Assembly: GCA_009869945.1 (NCBI GenBank)
Contig: WIXG01000345.1
Coordinates: 1-64,000, forward strand
DNA length: 64,000 bases
Source: Mesaphorura yosii
Lineage: Eukaryota > Arthropoda > Collembola > Poduromorpha > Tullbergiidae
Direction: 5' to 3'
The stretch's first letter is position 1; each line of letters begins with the position of its first letter. The translations under genes and the position numbers were made by a program. The notes under the pieces were generated by a model that was not told the origin of the DNA, made no database searches, and was given only the letters and a program-made list of their open reading frames with translations. Shown piece by piece: positions 33,195 through 45,339 of the stretch.

Positions 33195-34580
33195 TTTCTT
33201 TGTTGTCGTCACAAAACGCAAATTACTGAATCACTGAGCCACTCAAGCACTTTGGAACATTTCGGAGCTCGTTGAGCTGCTGCTGCTTCGAGCTGGGATA
33301 TGAAAATCAGAAAATTGAAAGTTGGTGTAGGTTTATTGTTGATTGTTCTCTGGTCAGTGCCCAGAGTGTAATTGTAATTAAGGTGCTCGTACTGCTTGGA
33401 TTGAGGAAATCACATATTCAATTAAATTACACTCCACTCACGCTTACGAGCAGTTACGTACGATGACACGGCGGCAGTAAACAAGTTTATGGGAACTTTA
33501 CTGTTGACTGACTGTTAATGAATTCCTGTGCCTTTCTTGCGGTTGTGTCTTGTCGTAGCCCAGTTCACATGCTCATGAATTAATACTTTAAAACGGTGGC
33601 TGCTAACTGATGAGCCATGCCGCATGCCGCTTCGTGGTGGTCATTTGTATGCATATATGTAGGAAAAAGAGTGAAAGTGGCCACGACACGAGTCTGAATT
33701 CTTTTGTATTGTATCACTGCAACATTTAATTTAGCATTTGAATGGTTCACCTGTTTCTGTTTTGTAGATTGAATTATAGCGTTTAGTGTTAAAAGTGTCC
33801 TGCCTCTTGCCTCCTGCTTTTGTGCGTATTTGAGTCAAATTAACAGTACTTTGGGTATATTTACGTACCCTTTTACTTTTACTCAGCGTCCTTCTTCTGC
33901 TGTTGCATGTACGAATTGCCATTACGATCGAGACGATACGCAATACGCGATAGTGGCGATATTCAGTCTCTTCAGATTCGACATTTGGAGCCTTAGGCTT
34001 GAGTTTCTGCCTTCGTTTTTGAATATTCATGATGATTGATGATGTAGTGGGTTTAAATTGAGGTTAACATGATTCTTGGTTAAAATCTTGCGGCAACGCA
34101 ACGGCGAGAAGAATTACTCAATTTCGCAGGGACTTACTAAATGCTCCACTGAATTATGTAATTCGAGGCAGAAATTGAAGCTAGACTCATTCAGTGTGTC
34201 TGCTCTACTCGTCAATACACTCGGGAAACTAGAAACCTTTGGAATGATTGCAATGAAATTTTAATTGTGTTCCGGATAAAGTTATTGGAATTTAGACCAA
34301 AATGAGACGAATCAGGCGAAGTGAGACCGAACGCGAGTCCACGCGAGCGGCAGGAGCCCGTTTGAATTCACTTTTACTTTTTTCGTCTGCAATGACTCCC
34401 TGACTGCACTCTTTTTCAGTCTTTATCGATCATTTATCAGTTATCACGTTGTTGCTGTAAGCCTGTCACCATGAATTTGGCTTCTCCTAGTCATTGCACA
34501 CTGTGGAAATCATTTCTTTTCTCCGTTTCCTAGCTAGGTTCTGACTCCGATGATCAGTGATCATTGACCATCGATGAGTC
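33195..34580. other. intergenic spacer (1.4 kb)
   Basis: Divergent interval between lectin and fucosyltransferase. A 99-codon open frame on the minus strand (33731-34030, Lys/Arg-rich) has no recognisable features and is probably chance. No repeats noted. Confidence 0.4.
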
Positions 34581-35969
34581 ATGGCCCCGATTTGTCGCCG
34601 CAGTTTGGGGCGTCTGTTTAGCAGGCCCCGGCAGCTATTCCTTGCCCTGGTCATCGTGCTCAGTATTACAATCTTATATTTGTTTCTGGTCCTAAACTCC
34701 TACACAACTTCCACGACGCTAGTCAGCTTCCTGCGGTTGGAGCCTCAGGGACCCAGGCTTTTGGTGTACGACTCCGTCGAAGATCGACTTGTGCCTTCGC
34801 TGGCCGATTACTCCAAATACAACCATAGTCGTCATCGTCAACTTGTACTCTTCTGGACACCAAAGTATGGCGATTACAGCTTACACGGCTGGGGCATCAA
34901 CGCCGCGACCCTCGACGAGTGCCCCGCGAAATGCGACTTTACAATCGACCAGAATTTGGCCCAGTCAGCTGATGCTATTGTCTTTCATCCGGCCATCGAC
35001 ATGGCTTTAAGGTATGTCAACAAAGTAAAGTAACCAATCTGATGAACAATACCCTTTGCCTTTGCTTGCTGGTTGCCATCATTAAAATAATGGAATAAAT
35101 TATGCAAATTAAATTGCAATTGCAGGAATAATTTGCCAGACCCCAGTGAGCGTCGTCCGAACCAAGTGTACATTATGGCATGGGGCGAGTCTCCACATTA
35201 CACGCTACTTAACCTCCGTGGCTTCAACAACTACTTCAACTGGACAATGACGTATCGGCGGAGCTCCGAAGTGCATTCTCCGTACGGTGCATTCTTTCCA
35301 CGTCCGAAACCACTGACTGCCGTCCCCGAACGGTACACGCGGGCCAAGACGGGGCCGGGCCTAGTCGCGTGGTTGGTGTCCAGCTGCGAGTCGATCAGTC
35401 ACCGGGAATCGATGGCGAGAGACCTGGGGCAGTACCTTCGAGTGCACGTGTACGGCGTATGTGGAGACGGAAGACATCAGTGCCCCACGAACAAGTCGGT
35501 AAATTGCATGGAGTGGCTTTCCACGCAGTACAAATTCTACCTCGCCTTCGAAAACAGTCTGTGCATGGACTACGTGACGGAGAAATTTTTCAACCCGCTC
35601 GCACTGGGCATGGTGCCCATCTACTACGGAGGCCACGGGATCGAGCGCATTGCGCCTCCAAACAGTTACATCAACGTGCTGAATTACTCCAGCGTGTCTC
35701 AGCTCGCGCTTCAACTTCTGGCCTTGGACGAGAACGACGACGAGTACGCACGCTACTTTGAATGGACGAAGAGGTACACCGTCGGCTATCCGCATGACTG
35801 GTGTGACCTATGCAAGAGGCTTCACGCCCGCAACCCGAATGACCCTCCGCACTCGTACGCCGACCTCCACACCTGGTGGAATGAGCTCGACGAGCGAGGG
35901 AATCCAGTTTGCCTGGAAAACGTTAGCTATCTCGACCGGTGGAATGCATTTTGGGATTATGTTCTGTGA
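34581..35969 (+). CDS. alpha-1,3-fucosyltransferase (GT10)
   Basis: Exons 34581-35011 and 35126-35969, 424 aa. Type II Golgi protein: short basic tail, TM anchor (LFLALVIVLSITILYLFLVL, about residues 19-38), stem, then the catalytic region. The GT10 donor-binding motif is clear: FYLAFENSLC, DYVTEKFFNPLALG and VPIYYGG. A C-terminal CDLCKRLH cysteine pair is also present. It transfers fucose from GDP-fucose to N- or O-glycans; the overall layout resembles arthropod core-type alpha-1,3-FucTs, which make the HRP epitope, but acceptor specificity cannot be read from the sequence. It is the usual length for the family. AATAAA at 36073-36078 lies beyond the poly(A) signal of the converging NEMF gene. 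Confidence 0.9.
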
Positions 35970-36145
35970 TGATGAATATTTTAGAGATTTTAGAGATTCT
36001 AATTGTAATATTATGCATGACATTTTATTAAGTGCCCGTTCGTGTTCAGTGTTCAAGGATTGACAACGCTTTAATAAACTTCTTAGCAACTTGCCATTTG
36101 CAGGCGAGGCTTCCAATCAATCACACAAAAAATTACGTATCACCT

Positions 36146-39100
36146 TCATTTTTTCTTGTGGTCGACCGCTCCTGCAGCCAATTTAACCTTTCCCGGGAAG
36201 TTTCGTGCCGTGTCCTGGTCTTTCACGGACTTGATGAGGTCCCGCTCGCGAGGCCGAGCCGTCTTGTCCCGCACGAAGAGCTCCATCGCGTACTTGGCCG
36301 CCTTTCCCCGTTTCGTGGTCCCGGGAATCAGTTTGATCCGGTACTTGTAGTTGGTCAGAGCAGCGTACGGCGCGATGACGGGAATGGCGAACAGGAGCTC
36401 GTCCTGCTCGAGCGGGCAACCCGTGAGACTGTCTAGTACGTCAATCTCCAGCGGCTCCGATTCGGGCTCTGGAGCTTCTTCGCCTCCTTCAGACTTTGTA
36501 GGCCTCGCCTTCGGCTTCTGCGTAGTGTCCGTGTGTTCAGTTGCCTTTGGCCTTTCTTCTATGGCAGAGCCCTCAGCACTTTCTTCTTTCGCCACGGCCA
36601 CGCCCATGCCCGTCTTCCCGGTCATGGACACGGATCCCAGCTTGGAAGTTTCAGCGGCTTTGCCTTTGGACTGAAGGAGCTGCATTCTCATCTCTCGCTC
36701 GTCGTCGTCCTGGAACTTGTATTTCTCCTTCAGTTTCTTCTGGCGGCCGTGTTGACCTCTCTTTGGTTTCGCTGGAGCGTTAGCGGAGCTGTTGCTGTTG
36801 GCGGATGCATTCGCATTTTTATTTTTCCCGCCACCGGTCTCAGGCTTGTCCTCCAACATATCACCGGGAACAGCAGCAGGCGGTGCTTGGCCTTTCCCCT
36901 TCTGCAGTGCCTGTCCTCCTCCTCCTTTCTTTGCACCAGTCCCTCCGCCTCCTTTCTGCTTCTGTTTCGACTTTGTCGTCGCATCGGCTGAAAATTGGGG
37001 CAAGACACCGGATTGGACGATTGTAAAGTTGTCCGCTCCGTCGCCTCCGTCGAGGTCGGTGCCGGACAGCGCCGTTGTTACGGTAGACATTGAATACTCG
37101 GAAGACACGCTCGAAATGGTGCGAGTTCGGGCTCCGGGCAACTTTACAGGAATTTGAGTGTCAGGAAACGCTTCTGCTTCTTCACCGTCTCCGTCGGAGT
37201 CGCCGCTTTCTGTATCGCTTGACAGTGGTGGCATGTCGTCTGGCTCGGCTTCAGCCTCTGAATCAGACTTCTCGGACGGAGCTTGGCCGCCTCCGCCTCG
37301 TACACTCCGTTCGCCTCTGTGCGCACCGACGCATTCGTCTGTGACGCGGAACAGGAATCCAAACCCAAGGATAAGTTGGCACGGTGGCAGATAATTTTTC
37401 CTCCCTCGGATCATGAAGGAGCCAGTCGGTAAGTATTCTCCGGTCGGCGCAGACTTGGAGACTTGATGTCCCCAAACCCACCAGCACGTGCTAATGATTT
37501 TGGTCTCCCATGACCCGCTCGCACAAACGGCCAACGTGCCCGCTTCGTGAAGGGTTTTCGGCCGTGGTGAGGCGCTGTCGGACTTGAGGCCGGTCTTAAC
37601 GATGATCGTAGGCGCTCCGTGCGTGTCCGCATGGAGGTACACGTCGTAGGGCCCCATGTACCGCTTCACGAGCAGTTCATTCTGTTGTGCATCATGGCCA
37701 CCCAGCACCAGATAATTCTCGGAGCTCACGAACCAGTGGAACTTCTCAAACCAGTACACCTTTCGTGCCTTTTTAATGCTCTGCATCGTGGCCACTTCTC
37801 GGAGGCTGGTCAGTGTTTTACGCTCCGTCGACTTGAACGCCTTTGTCTGAGACTCGAGCGTCCGCTCTTCCTTCTTGGCGCTCGCTTTCTTGAGGTCAAA
37901 GAATCGGGCGGCGTTCGCATAGGCGGATAAGTCGAGGTCCAGCTCCACATCGAGAAATTGATCTGTGTCTTTACGTGGCGGTGGCGTCTCGTTTTCTTCG
38001 TCTTCCTCTTCATAATCAGGCTCGTACTTCAATCTCATCGTGAACTGATTCTTGAGTAGCTGGAGCCCTGTAATGTGACTGGCAATCGGATCCTCTCGCA
38101 ACGTCGCTTCTTTTATTTGCGCCGCGATATCGTCCCACGGGATCTGGTTTGCGACCAGCGCACGAAGAATGCCGATCGCTGAGTCTACCAGCGACTGATT
38201 TGCGATGATGAACTCAGCTTTTCGACGGTCAATTTCCTGAACGAGCTTCAGCTCCTGCAGACGGTGCTTCTGATCGTCTCGAACTCGCTCCAGCTTCTTG
38301 TATGCTTCTCGCTCTTGGTTTAGTTGTCGCATGTCGAGCTTTTGGGCTTCCAATTTGGAGTAGAACTCATCGAGTGTCTCGTCAAGGCCAGCGTACATTT
38401 GCAGTGACGCGGCGGGGAAGTCGGAGGCGAGGATCATGGGCTGATACTGGTCGTAGATAACTAAAGCTGGCGTGGAGTCGGATTCAGCTTCATTTGCGTC
38501 CTTCTCCTTCTCCTTTCCACCTTTGCCTTTGCCCGTCGGAGTTTTCTGTTGCTGAGTGACGATGAATCCACCCAGTTCCAACTTATCTGGTGCTTCTAAA
38601 ATCTGTCGCCCGGCTTCTAGGGCCGTAAATAGTTTCTCTTGAAATTCAGCCTCTGATTCTGCAGGCACCTTGGACTGGAGGCTGAAACCAACTTCTCGAA
38701 GCACGTGCGTGAAAAGAGCCGGCCCAAATTCGACTCGAGGCAGAAATACTTCACGAATCGATTTTCCACCGCTTTCAAGTATCAGTGCCACCGTTTCTTC
38801 TTGCGTCAGCGAGAAGGACTGCTTCGCCTTGTCGATTGTGTACTTTTCGTGAGCCACGAGCCTATCTTCTCCTTGAATATGTGGACGCACGAGGCTCAGA
38901 ATGTTGTAATCTTGATCCGTGAGGATAATGTTGCCTTTATCGTACAACTCAAGGAGCAAATGAACGGCGAATGCTTCCGTTCCAAACTGGAAGTCGACTA
39001 CACGATCGGCTCCGACCTGATGAATGGACTCCAGCCGCTTGTTGTTCAAGTGTTTACGGAGTTTCATGGTGAAGCCCGACGGAGCTGTACAAATTCATTA

Positions 39101-39435
39101 TCGTTGTGCTCTGAGTCTTAGGACAAATAATAGTTGCGTCATTTACTAACCAGCATTTTTAGGCCACTCAAAACTCGTCGTATGGAATCTGGCTCCCGAC
39201 TCGATCAATAGCGTTCGTTTTGTGTTTGTCTTTGAAAGACGAATCAGGTATGTCTTCTTATCAATGTCGTAGAATTGGTCGAAACGAAGACCCACCAATC
39301 TGATTGGGATGAAAGGAAACCCATTAGCAAGAATAAGGCTCTACTGCATTATCTACTCAGCCGAATTGTTGCTTACTTTTCACGCAATTCCTTTATCAGC
39401 ACAACGATGTCCAGCGTTGTCATACGATTCTTCAT
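36146..39435 (-). CDS. NEMF: NEMF/Rqc2, ribosome quality-control factor
   Basis: Exons 39377-39435, 39151-39299 and 36146-39084, 1048 aa. It binds 60S subunits with stalled peptidyl-tRNA, recruits the Listerin ligase and drives CAT tailing. Seen: NFACT-N from [13 protein letters not shown], with [16 protein letters not shown] and the [10 protein letters not shown] motif whose Asp96-Arg97 fall at the same numbers as in human NEMF; a long coiled coil (about 240-400); the NFACT-R domain with [30 protein letters not shown] and [13 protein letters not shown]; a low-complexity acidic/Gly/Lys middle; and NFACT-C with [20 protein letters not shown] and RNFPGKVK. Human NEMF is of similar length (about 1076). 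The large 3' exon is undisturbed, a good control for assembly quality here. Confidence 0.95.
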
Positions 39436-40558
39436 CTTGTCTTTACAAGTGACACTGCCAGTGCCAAGTTCAATTATGTTACCAAACAAGGAGGAGGAGA
39501 ACACGCATCTGATTGCTCCAACTTGACATATGATTGTGAAATTACGAATGATATGTTGAACTTGACTTTGAACTCGGCCCGCCGCGCTGTCTCGTATTGA
39601 ACTCGCTTCGCTCGGCTCTCAGAATCAACCTGAAATGCTATACGCTCATTCAATTTATGACGTGGGAAATCATTCTTTCATTCGCTTTGTGTCCGTCCGA
39701 TTTACTGCAAATTCAACAACTTTCATTCATTCACCAGAAAGAGATAACCAGCAAAAATTCTAGCCAAAATGTCTGCTCGATCTGTCAGGTCAAGGACAAA
39801 AGCGTCGGGCGGCGACGTCAAAGTTCACAATAATAGTTTGAAAAATATCAAAGAAGCAGGACTAGCGCAATTTCCAATTTGCGACGGTGCAGAAATGCAA
39901 ACGGTTACGGAATATTTACAAGAGAAAACGTAATAACTGGGGTCAAAGAATACTCTTACTTTTTTCATGACCTCCTTCAAACTGCCCGTAATCTAATTAA
40001 GTTTTCACATCTTTGAGCTTATTTACCTGATACCACATGTGATTCTAAATTTTGTGTGCCACGCGCATGACGCGATGCGATGACTTAATATTAGAAATAG
40101 TCTGTCACTGTCAAACATAATTATTTAGTAAATGACCTTTACGAATATGATGTGCAAAGAATCTTGACAATAAATGTTTTGTGCCAATTAATTATTCTTG
40201 CCAGCTGCAATCCTTTAATTTCATAGTGCAAAATGGTAAATAAACTTCAACAATGCCGAGAATGGTGACACGACGTGCTACTTTTAATGCAACAACAAAG
40301 GTTGTATTTTGCTCATTCTTTAATAGTAGATTCACTCCCATTTAAATTGTCTCATCTTGATTGGCTGTGGCTGACAGGATCCGGGGCTTCAACGCAGGCC
40401 ATTGCCTTGCCCAAATGCCCACCGTGAAATCGCCGTGAAGTATAGTAAAGTTAACGTTTAAAGTGTATTTATTAACGTATAGCTACAAGCAGATGAATTG
40501 AAGGAAAGACACAGTTGATGAGTATTAATTTGGCGTGAAAATCATTTAGTTGCATGTG
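39436..40558. other. intergenic spacer (1.1 kb)
   Basis: AT-rich stretch upstream of NEMF and downstream of the small two-TM gene. No coding, repeat or RNA signal that I can support. Confidence 0.4.
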
Positions 40559-41070
40559 TTACAAGTAAAGACGCGCGCTCGGCGGCAGGGTTACTTGATC
40601 TGGCACTTCGATTGTAAATTCGGTGCAGTTTGCGTCCTCAAGGACGATGGACGTCTCCTGCCTCCGCACTTGCCCCGTCTTTGCCTCTGGTTCTGTCAAG
40701 TTTCTGTACAATTTGGCGCAGGCACAGAGAATGAAGAGTGCGCTCAAGGCGATCAATACGCCAATTATGACCCAAGCCGTTGTCGATATGTCTCCACTGA
40801 GATGCAATAAAAAAAATCAGAAATTAAGGGCAACAATTAAAAGTTAGATTTATAGCTCCGACCATTGTTTACATTAACTCGAAGTCCTACAATTTTCAAA
40901 GGGTCAGCTTGGCAATGAAACGCAACCAATTGCTTACATTTACAGGAGTTTACTTACTCGCTCCCACCTGCGCGTTTGCCTCCACCGCCTCGCCCGACGA
41001 CATCCTTAATCAGAACCAGGAAATGTAGAGAGAGCTGCAAGCGTTGGAAGAAGGGCACGCTCGCGATCAT
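40559..41070 (-). CDS. small two-TM membrane protein, 116 aa, unrecognised
   Basis: Exons 40958-41070 and 40559-40796, canonical splice sites, 117 codons with stop. The start ATG at 41070 was chosen because it gives an open frame that joins exon 2 in phase. Predicted: a hydrophobic N-terminal segment (LQLSLHFLVLIKDVV), a Gly/Lys linker (GRGGGGKRAGGSDGD), a strong TM helix (AWVIIGVLIALSALFILCAC) and a polar tail ending TLPPSARLYL. Whether the first hydrophobic segment is a signal or a membrane segment is open. The family is not recognised. It lies between NEMF and the TRPA channel on the same strand, without obvious functional link. Confidence 0.5.
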
Positions 41071-41766
41071 TCAGGTCTCGCGCTTGGACTTTTGGACTTG
41101 CACTACAAATGTGAAAAATGTGGATCGGTTCGGGAGAATCTGAAAAATTTAAATGGGTGAATCGGAAGAGTTGTTTTACTATTTTTTTCAATCGTATGAA
41201 ATCGCAAACCGCTTGCCTTGCTAGCTGGCGAGCATCCAGGACAATCAAAATCAAGCAAAAATCAAGACCAAGATCCGGAGCCAAAACTGGAGTGCAGCCG
41301 AGAACTACTCAATACTCTGTACTCAATTTTTTGAAATTTCGTAATCGTACGAATACTTTTGTCGCCCACAACACCAACATGTTCAATGTTGTGTTATGCA
41401 ACACAACATTGAAAACTAAAATGATGCAGATGAAAGGCAGAGATGAAATGCGAAAGAATATTTTGTACAATGCAAATATTGGAGCTCAATTTGAAGTTGC
41501 ATCTTATCATTCGGTTGTTTTGTACGATTCTTTGTACCACACAAAACTCGCGAAAAATGCACACAAAAAATGCAGAAGGGTAAGAAGCGACAACTTCCAA
41601 CGTACGAGCCGTTCTTATTTAGCAGTTTCTTGTTCCCAATGCCAATGTTCATCAAGGGATAAATCGAATTGTGCCTTGTATGCTGCTGTAGTTAGTTAGT
41701 TTAGATAGGTTTTGTGACTACTCTGCAACTAATTACAATCATTAGTGTAAGCTTGCATGAAAGATT
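41071..41766. other. spacer with unexplained open frame and hairpin
   Basis: Downstream of TRPA. A 193-codon plus-strand frame (41118-41699) has no domain, signal peptide or family resemblance and an unremarkable composition; I do not call it a gene. The perfect hairpin at 41382-41413 lies inside it. Confidence 0.35.
41382..41413. repeat. perfect inverted repeat, 14-bp arms, 4-nt loop
   Basis: TTCAATGTTGTGTT, loop ATGC, then its exact reverse complement. On either strand it would fold into a stable short hairpin. It is too short for a typical animal pre-miRNA without longer flanking pairing. Confidence 0.75.
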
Positions 41767-41841
41767 TTTATTGCAATAAATGCATTCCAAATTGCAGCGG
41801 ACTGCACAGAAAATGTAAGATGAATAGTTGTGTGTAGAATT

Positions 41842-44468
41842 TTAGTACAAATCTGACGCTTTAGCAGATGATGCAAGAGCCAGTTGATGGATTTCATTTT
41901 CCAGTCCCTCTGGGTAATATTTTTCGTCCACAACAATCTTCGTGGCATATAACGAAGTTTTGGCAATCTGTTTGGAAGTGACATTGATAAAGCTGAAGAA
42001 TCTTCCAAAGCTGTTGAGCCCAATCACGCTTGTGCGCAGGCGGAGCAAAAAAGATTCCATCAAGAAAATCTGCTCCAACTTGCTGGAAATATTGTTCACC
42101 TCCGCGTCACGAATAATATTCTGGACGTCCGGATCCTGGACAGCGAGACCAATTAGTAGGTTCAGGAGGACGATTGTGGCCATGAAGACGAAGACGACAA
42201 ACATGAGTTGAGCGGTGAATGGCACTCTTGGCGGAAGGTTTGTTCCTCCATCGTCTCCTCCGTAAAAGATTGCCTCATACTCGTATTCGCCAGTCATCAT
42301 GATCAGCACCTTCACGATGGCTATCGGCATGAACACAAATTGCCCTTTGCCTGGAATTAGAATCCTGAAAGCAATTGCAAAAGCAATCAGGATCGGCGAG
42401 TAGAAGAGCAGCATGAGGAATGAGTTTTTGGATACTTTCACGAGCACTTCGGAGTATTTGCCAAAGTGTGGAATGCGGGCGAGTTCACGGAGGCTAATTG
42501 CCCATGCAAGGAAAACGCCAACAGCTGCGGCCGCGTACTGGAGCCCAGAGATTGAGCTGCCGCCTCCGACGGAATGGAGGAATACTGGGTAAAGATTGAA
42601 GGCGATCAGAATCAGAACGAGCCACTGCGTCCATTTTGCGAGCCGGCGCCGAAGGCCATGGAATTCGACGACTCGAAACAGTTCCTTGATGACAATGACG
42701 CCGGAGATTGGCATCAGGATCGAGACGTAGATGAGTGCAGTGCGTTGGTCGTATGGCGGACAAATTACTCGTGGCGCTGGCGCTGACGACGGTGCGCTCT
42801 CGGTCGAGTTTGTGAGAGTCAAATTTGTCAAAGCCGAATAGTCACCACCTAAACTGCATTCGACAGCAAATACTTCGAGTATGAAGAGCGTGTAAACGAT
42901 GAGCCACGAGAGCTGGAGGATCATCCCAATCCAGTTTAGCCACCAGAACCGGAACCACTTCTTGGCAATGAAAATCTGCACGAGTGGATGGAGGAGGACT
43001 TTGGTCCGGAGCCACTTTTTTGATTTGAGCACTCCGTGCAAGTATTTTGTCTCCTGCTGCGGGACTAGAAGCGGGTCGTTGTAGCCCGTGATGCAGGTCA
43101 TGTCCACTTCGATGCTCAGCCGTCTGTCCTTGAAGTCCATCGTTTTGAAGGAGAAGGATTTGTCCATCCACGAAACCATCGCATTCGGCACTGTTTCGTA
43201 AACGATTGTGAGGAGGTCATCCTCTAGCCAGCGCCAAGGTTTGGGCAGCGATGTTAGGAAAAGTTCGGCGACTCGCCCGAAATTACGACGGCACGCGATG
43301 TGAAGCGCCGTGTTATTGTTGCTGTCTCGGTGTAGCGTGAATTTGTGCAGATCATTTTCGAGGATTTGATCGGAGTCGATGAGGGCTTGGGCGCAGGCCA
43401 GCGACTTGTCAGCAAACCAGCAGAGCGCCGCGCAGTGAAGTGCTGTCTGCTTATCCACGTTCAGCGCCCAGATGTCAATCTTCTCTGCCTCGAGCAGTTT
43501 CTGAAGAATCACGTGATGGCCGTATTCAGCTGCCAAATGAAGCGCGGTTTCTTGTCGCTCGATCGTCGGTTGACTGCCTTGCTCTGGCGTACATTTGGCC
43601 AGGAGCTGCTCGACGCACTTGACTGTGTTCCGACAGTTGCCTGCAGTGACTGCCACATGCAGCGGCGTTCTTCCCTCCGAGTCGACGACCGTCACATCGC
43701 AGTCGAGCTCCAGCAGCAGCTTCACCATCACGTAAGCCTTTTCACGGGCTGCAATGTGGAGTGGTGTGGAATTCTTCTGAATGGAGTGCCTCGTCGATTT
43801 GCAGGGTGCATTCTTCTGACTGTCGTCTGCAGCAATCAGTAGCCTCGCGCACCGAACTGCCTCTTCAGTGTTGCCCTCAGCCACGCAGTGGAGAGGCGTC
43901 ATGCCCTGCAGGTCGGCGTCCGTGGGACTTGCTCCATGTTCCAGCAGCAGCGCGACAAGTTCGTCCATTTCGTTCTCCGCCGCGTAGTGAAGGGCCGACC
44001 GACGTTTTCGATCAAGGGCGTTGACAAATCTCAGCTTAAGATCGTCTGTGACTGCAGCTTCAGCGATCAAAAACTGGGCAACAGCTTCGGGGTCGCCCTC
44101 TGAAAAGGGCGACATAACAAAACATTGCATTCGCCTTTCGTCAGGTCAAAACCTGTCAAATGTCAAATCAATTGTTTATTTTCCTACCTACCGTCTCTGA
44201 CGATCGAGGCCACGCAATGCAGTGGAGTTCGGCCACTACAGTCCTGCATTCCATAATACACTAAACTAAGTAGCTGCTGGACTTCGGAGAGGTTGGCACG
44301 AAGTGCTGCGTGGTGAAGTGGGTACTTTTCGTAGCATCCGGACGTCTCGCAGAGGTGCCTTTCGTCTAGTACATCGTAGCAGCTGCCGGTTTTCCCGGTG
44401 GATGATGACGGATGGGTCAGAAGAAGCCGTTTAAGGTGCGCCGGTGTTTTGGACAGTTCCAGACCCAT
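41842..44468 (-). CDS. TRPA-subfamily channel with ankyrin repeats
   Basis: Exons 44192-44468 and 41842-44099, 844 aa. The first ATG (44468, MGLELSKTPAHL) was chosen; the frame is open a few codons further. A run of about eight ankyrin repeats (GRTPLHCVA, RSALHYAAENEMDELVALLL, STPLHIAAREKAYVM, GRTPLHVAVTAG, ETALHLAAEYGHHVI, TALHIACRRNF) precedes six TM segments; the pore-flanking TM5/TM6 area includes LFYSPILIAFAIAFRIL and FVFMATIVLLNLLIGLAV. The TM6 end NLLIGLAV followed by an acidic helix is typical of TRPA channels. It resembles the pyrexia/painless-type basal TRPAs of arthropods more than TRPA1 in repeat number. Expected role: cation channel for heat, irritants or mechanical stimuli. Minus-strand AATAAA at 41767-41772. 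Confidence 0.88.
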
Positions 44469-45339
44469 CACTATGTGCAAATTAAAACACAGAATTCACT
44501 TTCGTATATACAAGTGACGGAGATCACAGAAAAATTGGAATGTTCGGGCAAAGGACAGAAACAAGTAATTTTCGCGTTTATTTACATTTTGCTGAAAGTG
44601 GAGAATTTGAACTGGCGAATTTCGTGCATAAAATAAAGTGGGTGCTGCTTTCTTTGCAGTTCTTACCATTGCACTGCAAAAAACTGCACACTGCACTGGC
44701 GACTGTAGACTAGAGCTCGTTTTTCGCGTGCGGCGAACGAGATTCGAGATGAATCGATAAAAGCTGGTCCAGGCTAGAATGCAATGGAATGGGTGAATTG
44801 AGGACGAGGAGATTATTTGCAAACATAGGAGCGGTGAATGCAGCTTAGCAGACGTCCGCAGAGATAACCAGCAAGCCCCAGAATAGAGCGATTTGTATGG
44901 CATTTATCACTTTGTTGGTTTAATTAGGCATTGAGGGCATTGATTCATTATACAATGAATCAGCTACAATGAAAAGAACAAGCTGAACTGAAGACGAGCT
45001 TCTCGTAATCGCCATACGTTCATATAGTCAACAGGTTTCTGTTTCTAGAAGGATTCTGGCCAGGTTCATACCCGACATCTTTTGTCGCCTCGCTTGCTCT
45101 CTTACACAGTCACTGCCGCTGACAATAGCATTAGACAATGACATTAGAAGGAAGGAAAGATTTGAGCAAAACATGGTATGCTACGTGGCACCGGTGCGTT
45201 GTCACCTTCACTCATCATCTCAGCAGCATCGCCTGCATCGCAACAGTTAAGCACTCACCTGCATGCATTCGGCTCGGTGCAATCAAGCAATCCGGTAGAC
45301 TACTGGAATTGAAACTAAATTAGTATTAGAACACCCACG
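44469..45339. other. intergenic spacer
   Basis: Head-to-head interval between TRPA and the Ig-receptor remnant. Small open frames only; no recognisable gene. Confidence 0.4.

Noticed and set aside
33731..34030. 99-codon Lys/Arg-rich minus-strand frame
   Set aside because: No recognisable features; basic composition follows from AT-rich sequence.
34581..35969. Peptide hormone or receptor role for the fucosyltransferase locus
   Set aside because: The GT10 motif and type II topology are decisive; overlapping frames on the other strand are shadows.
41118..41699. 193-codon open frame on the plus strand
   Set aside because: No start context, splice support, domain, signal or family resemblance; composition like translated AT-rich noncoding DNA.
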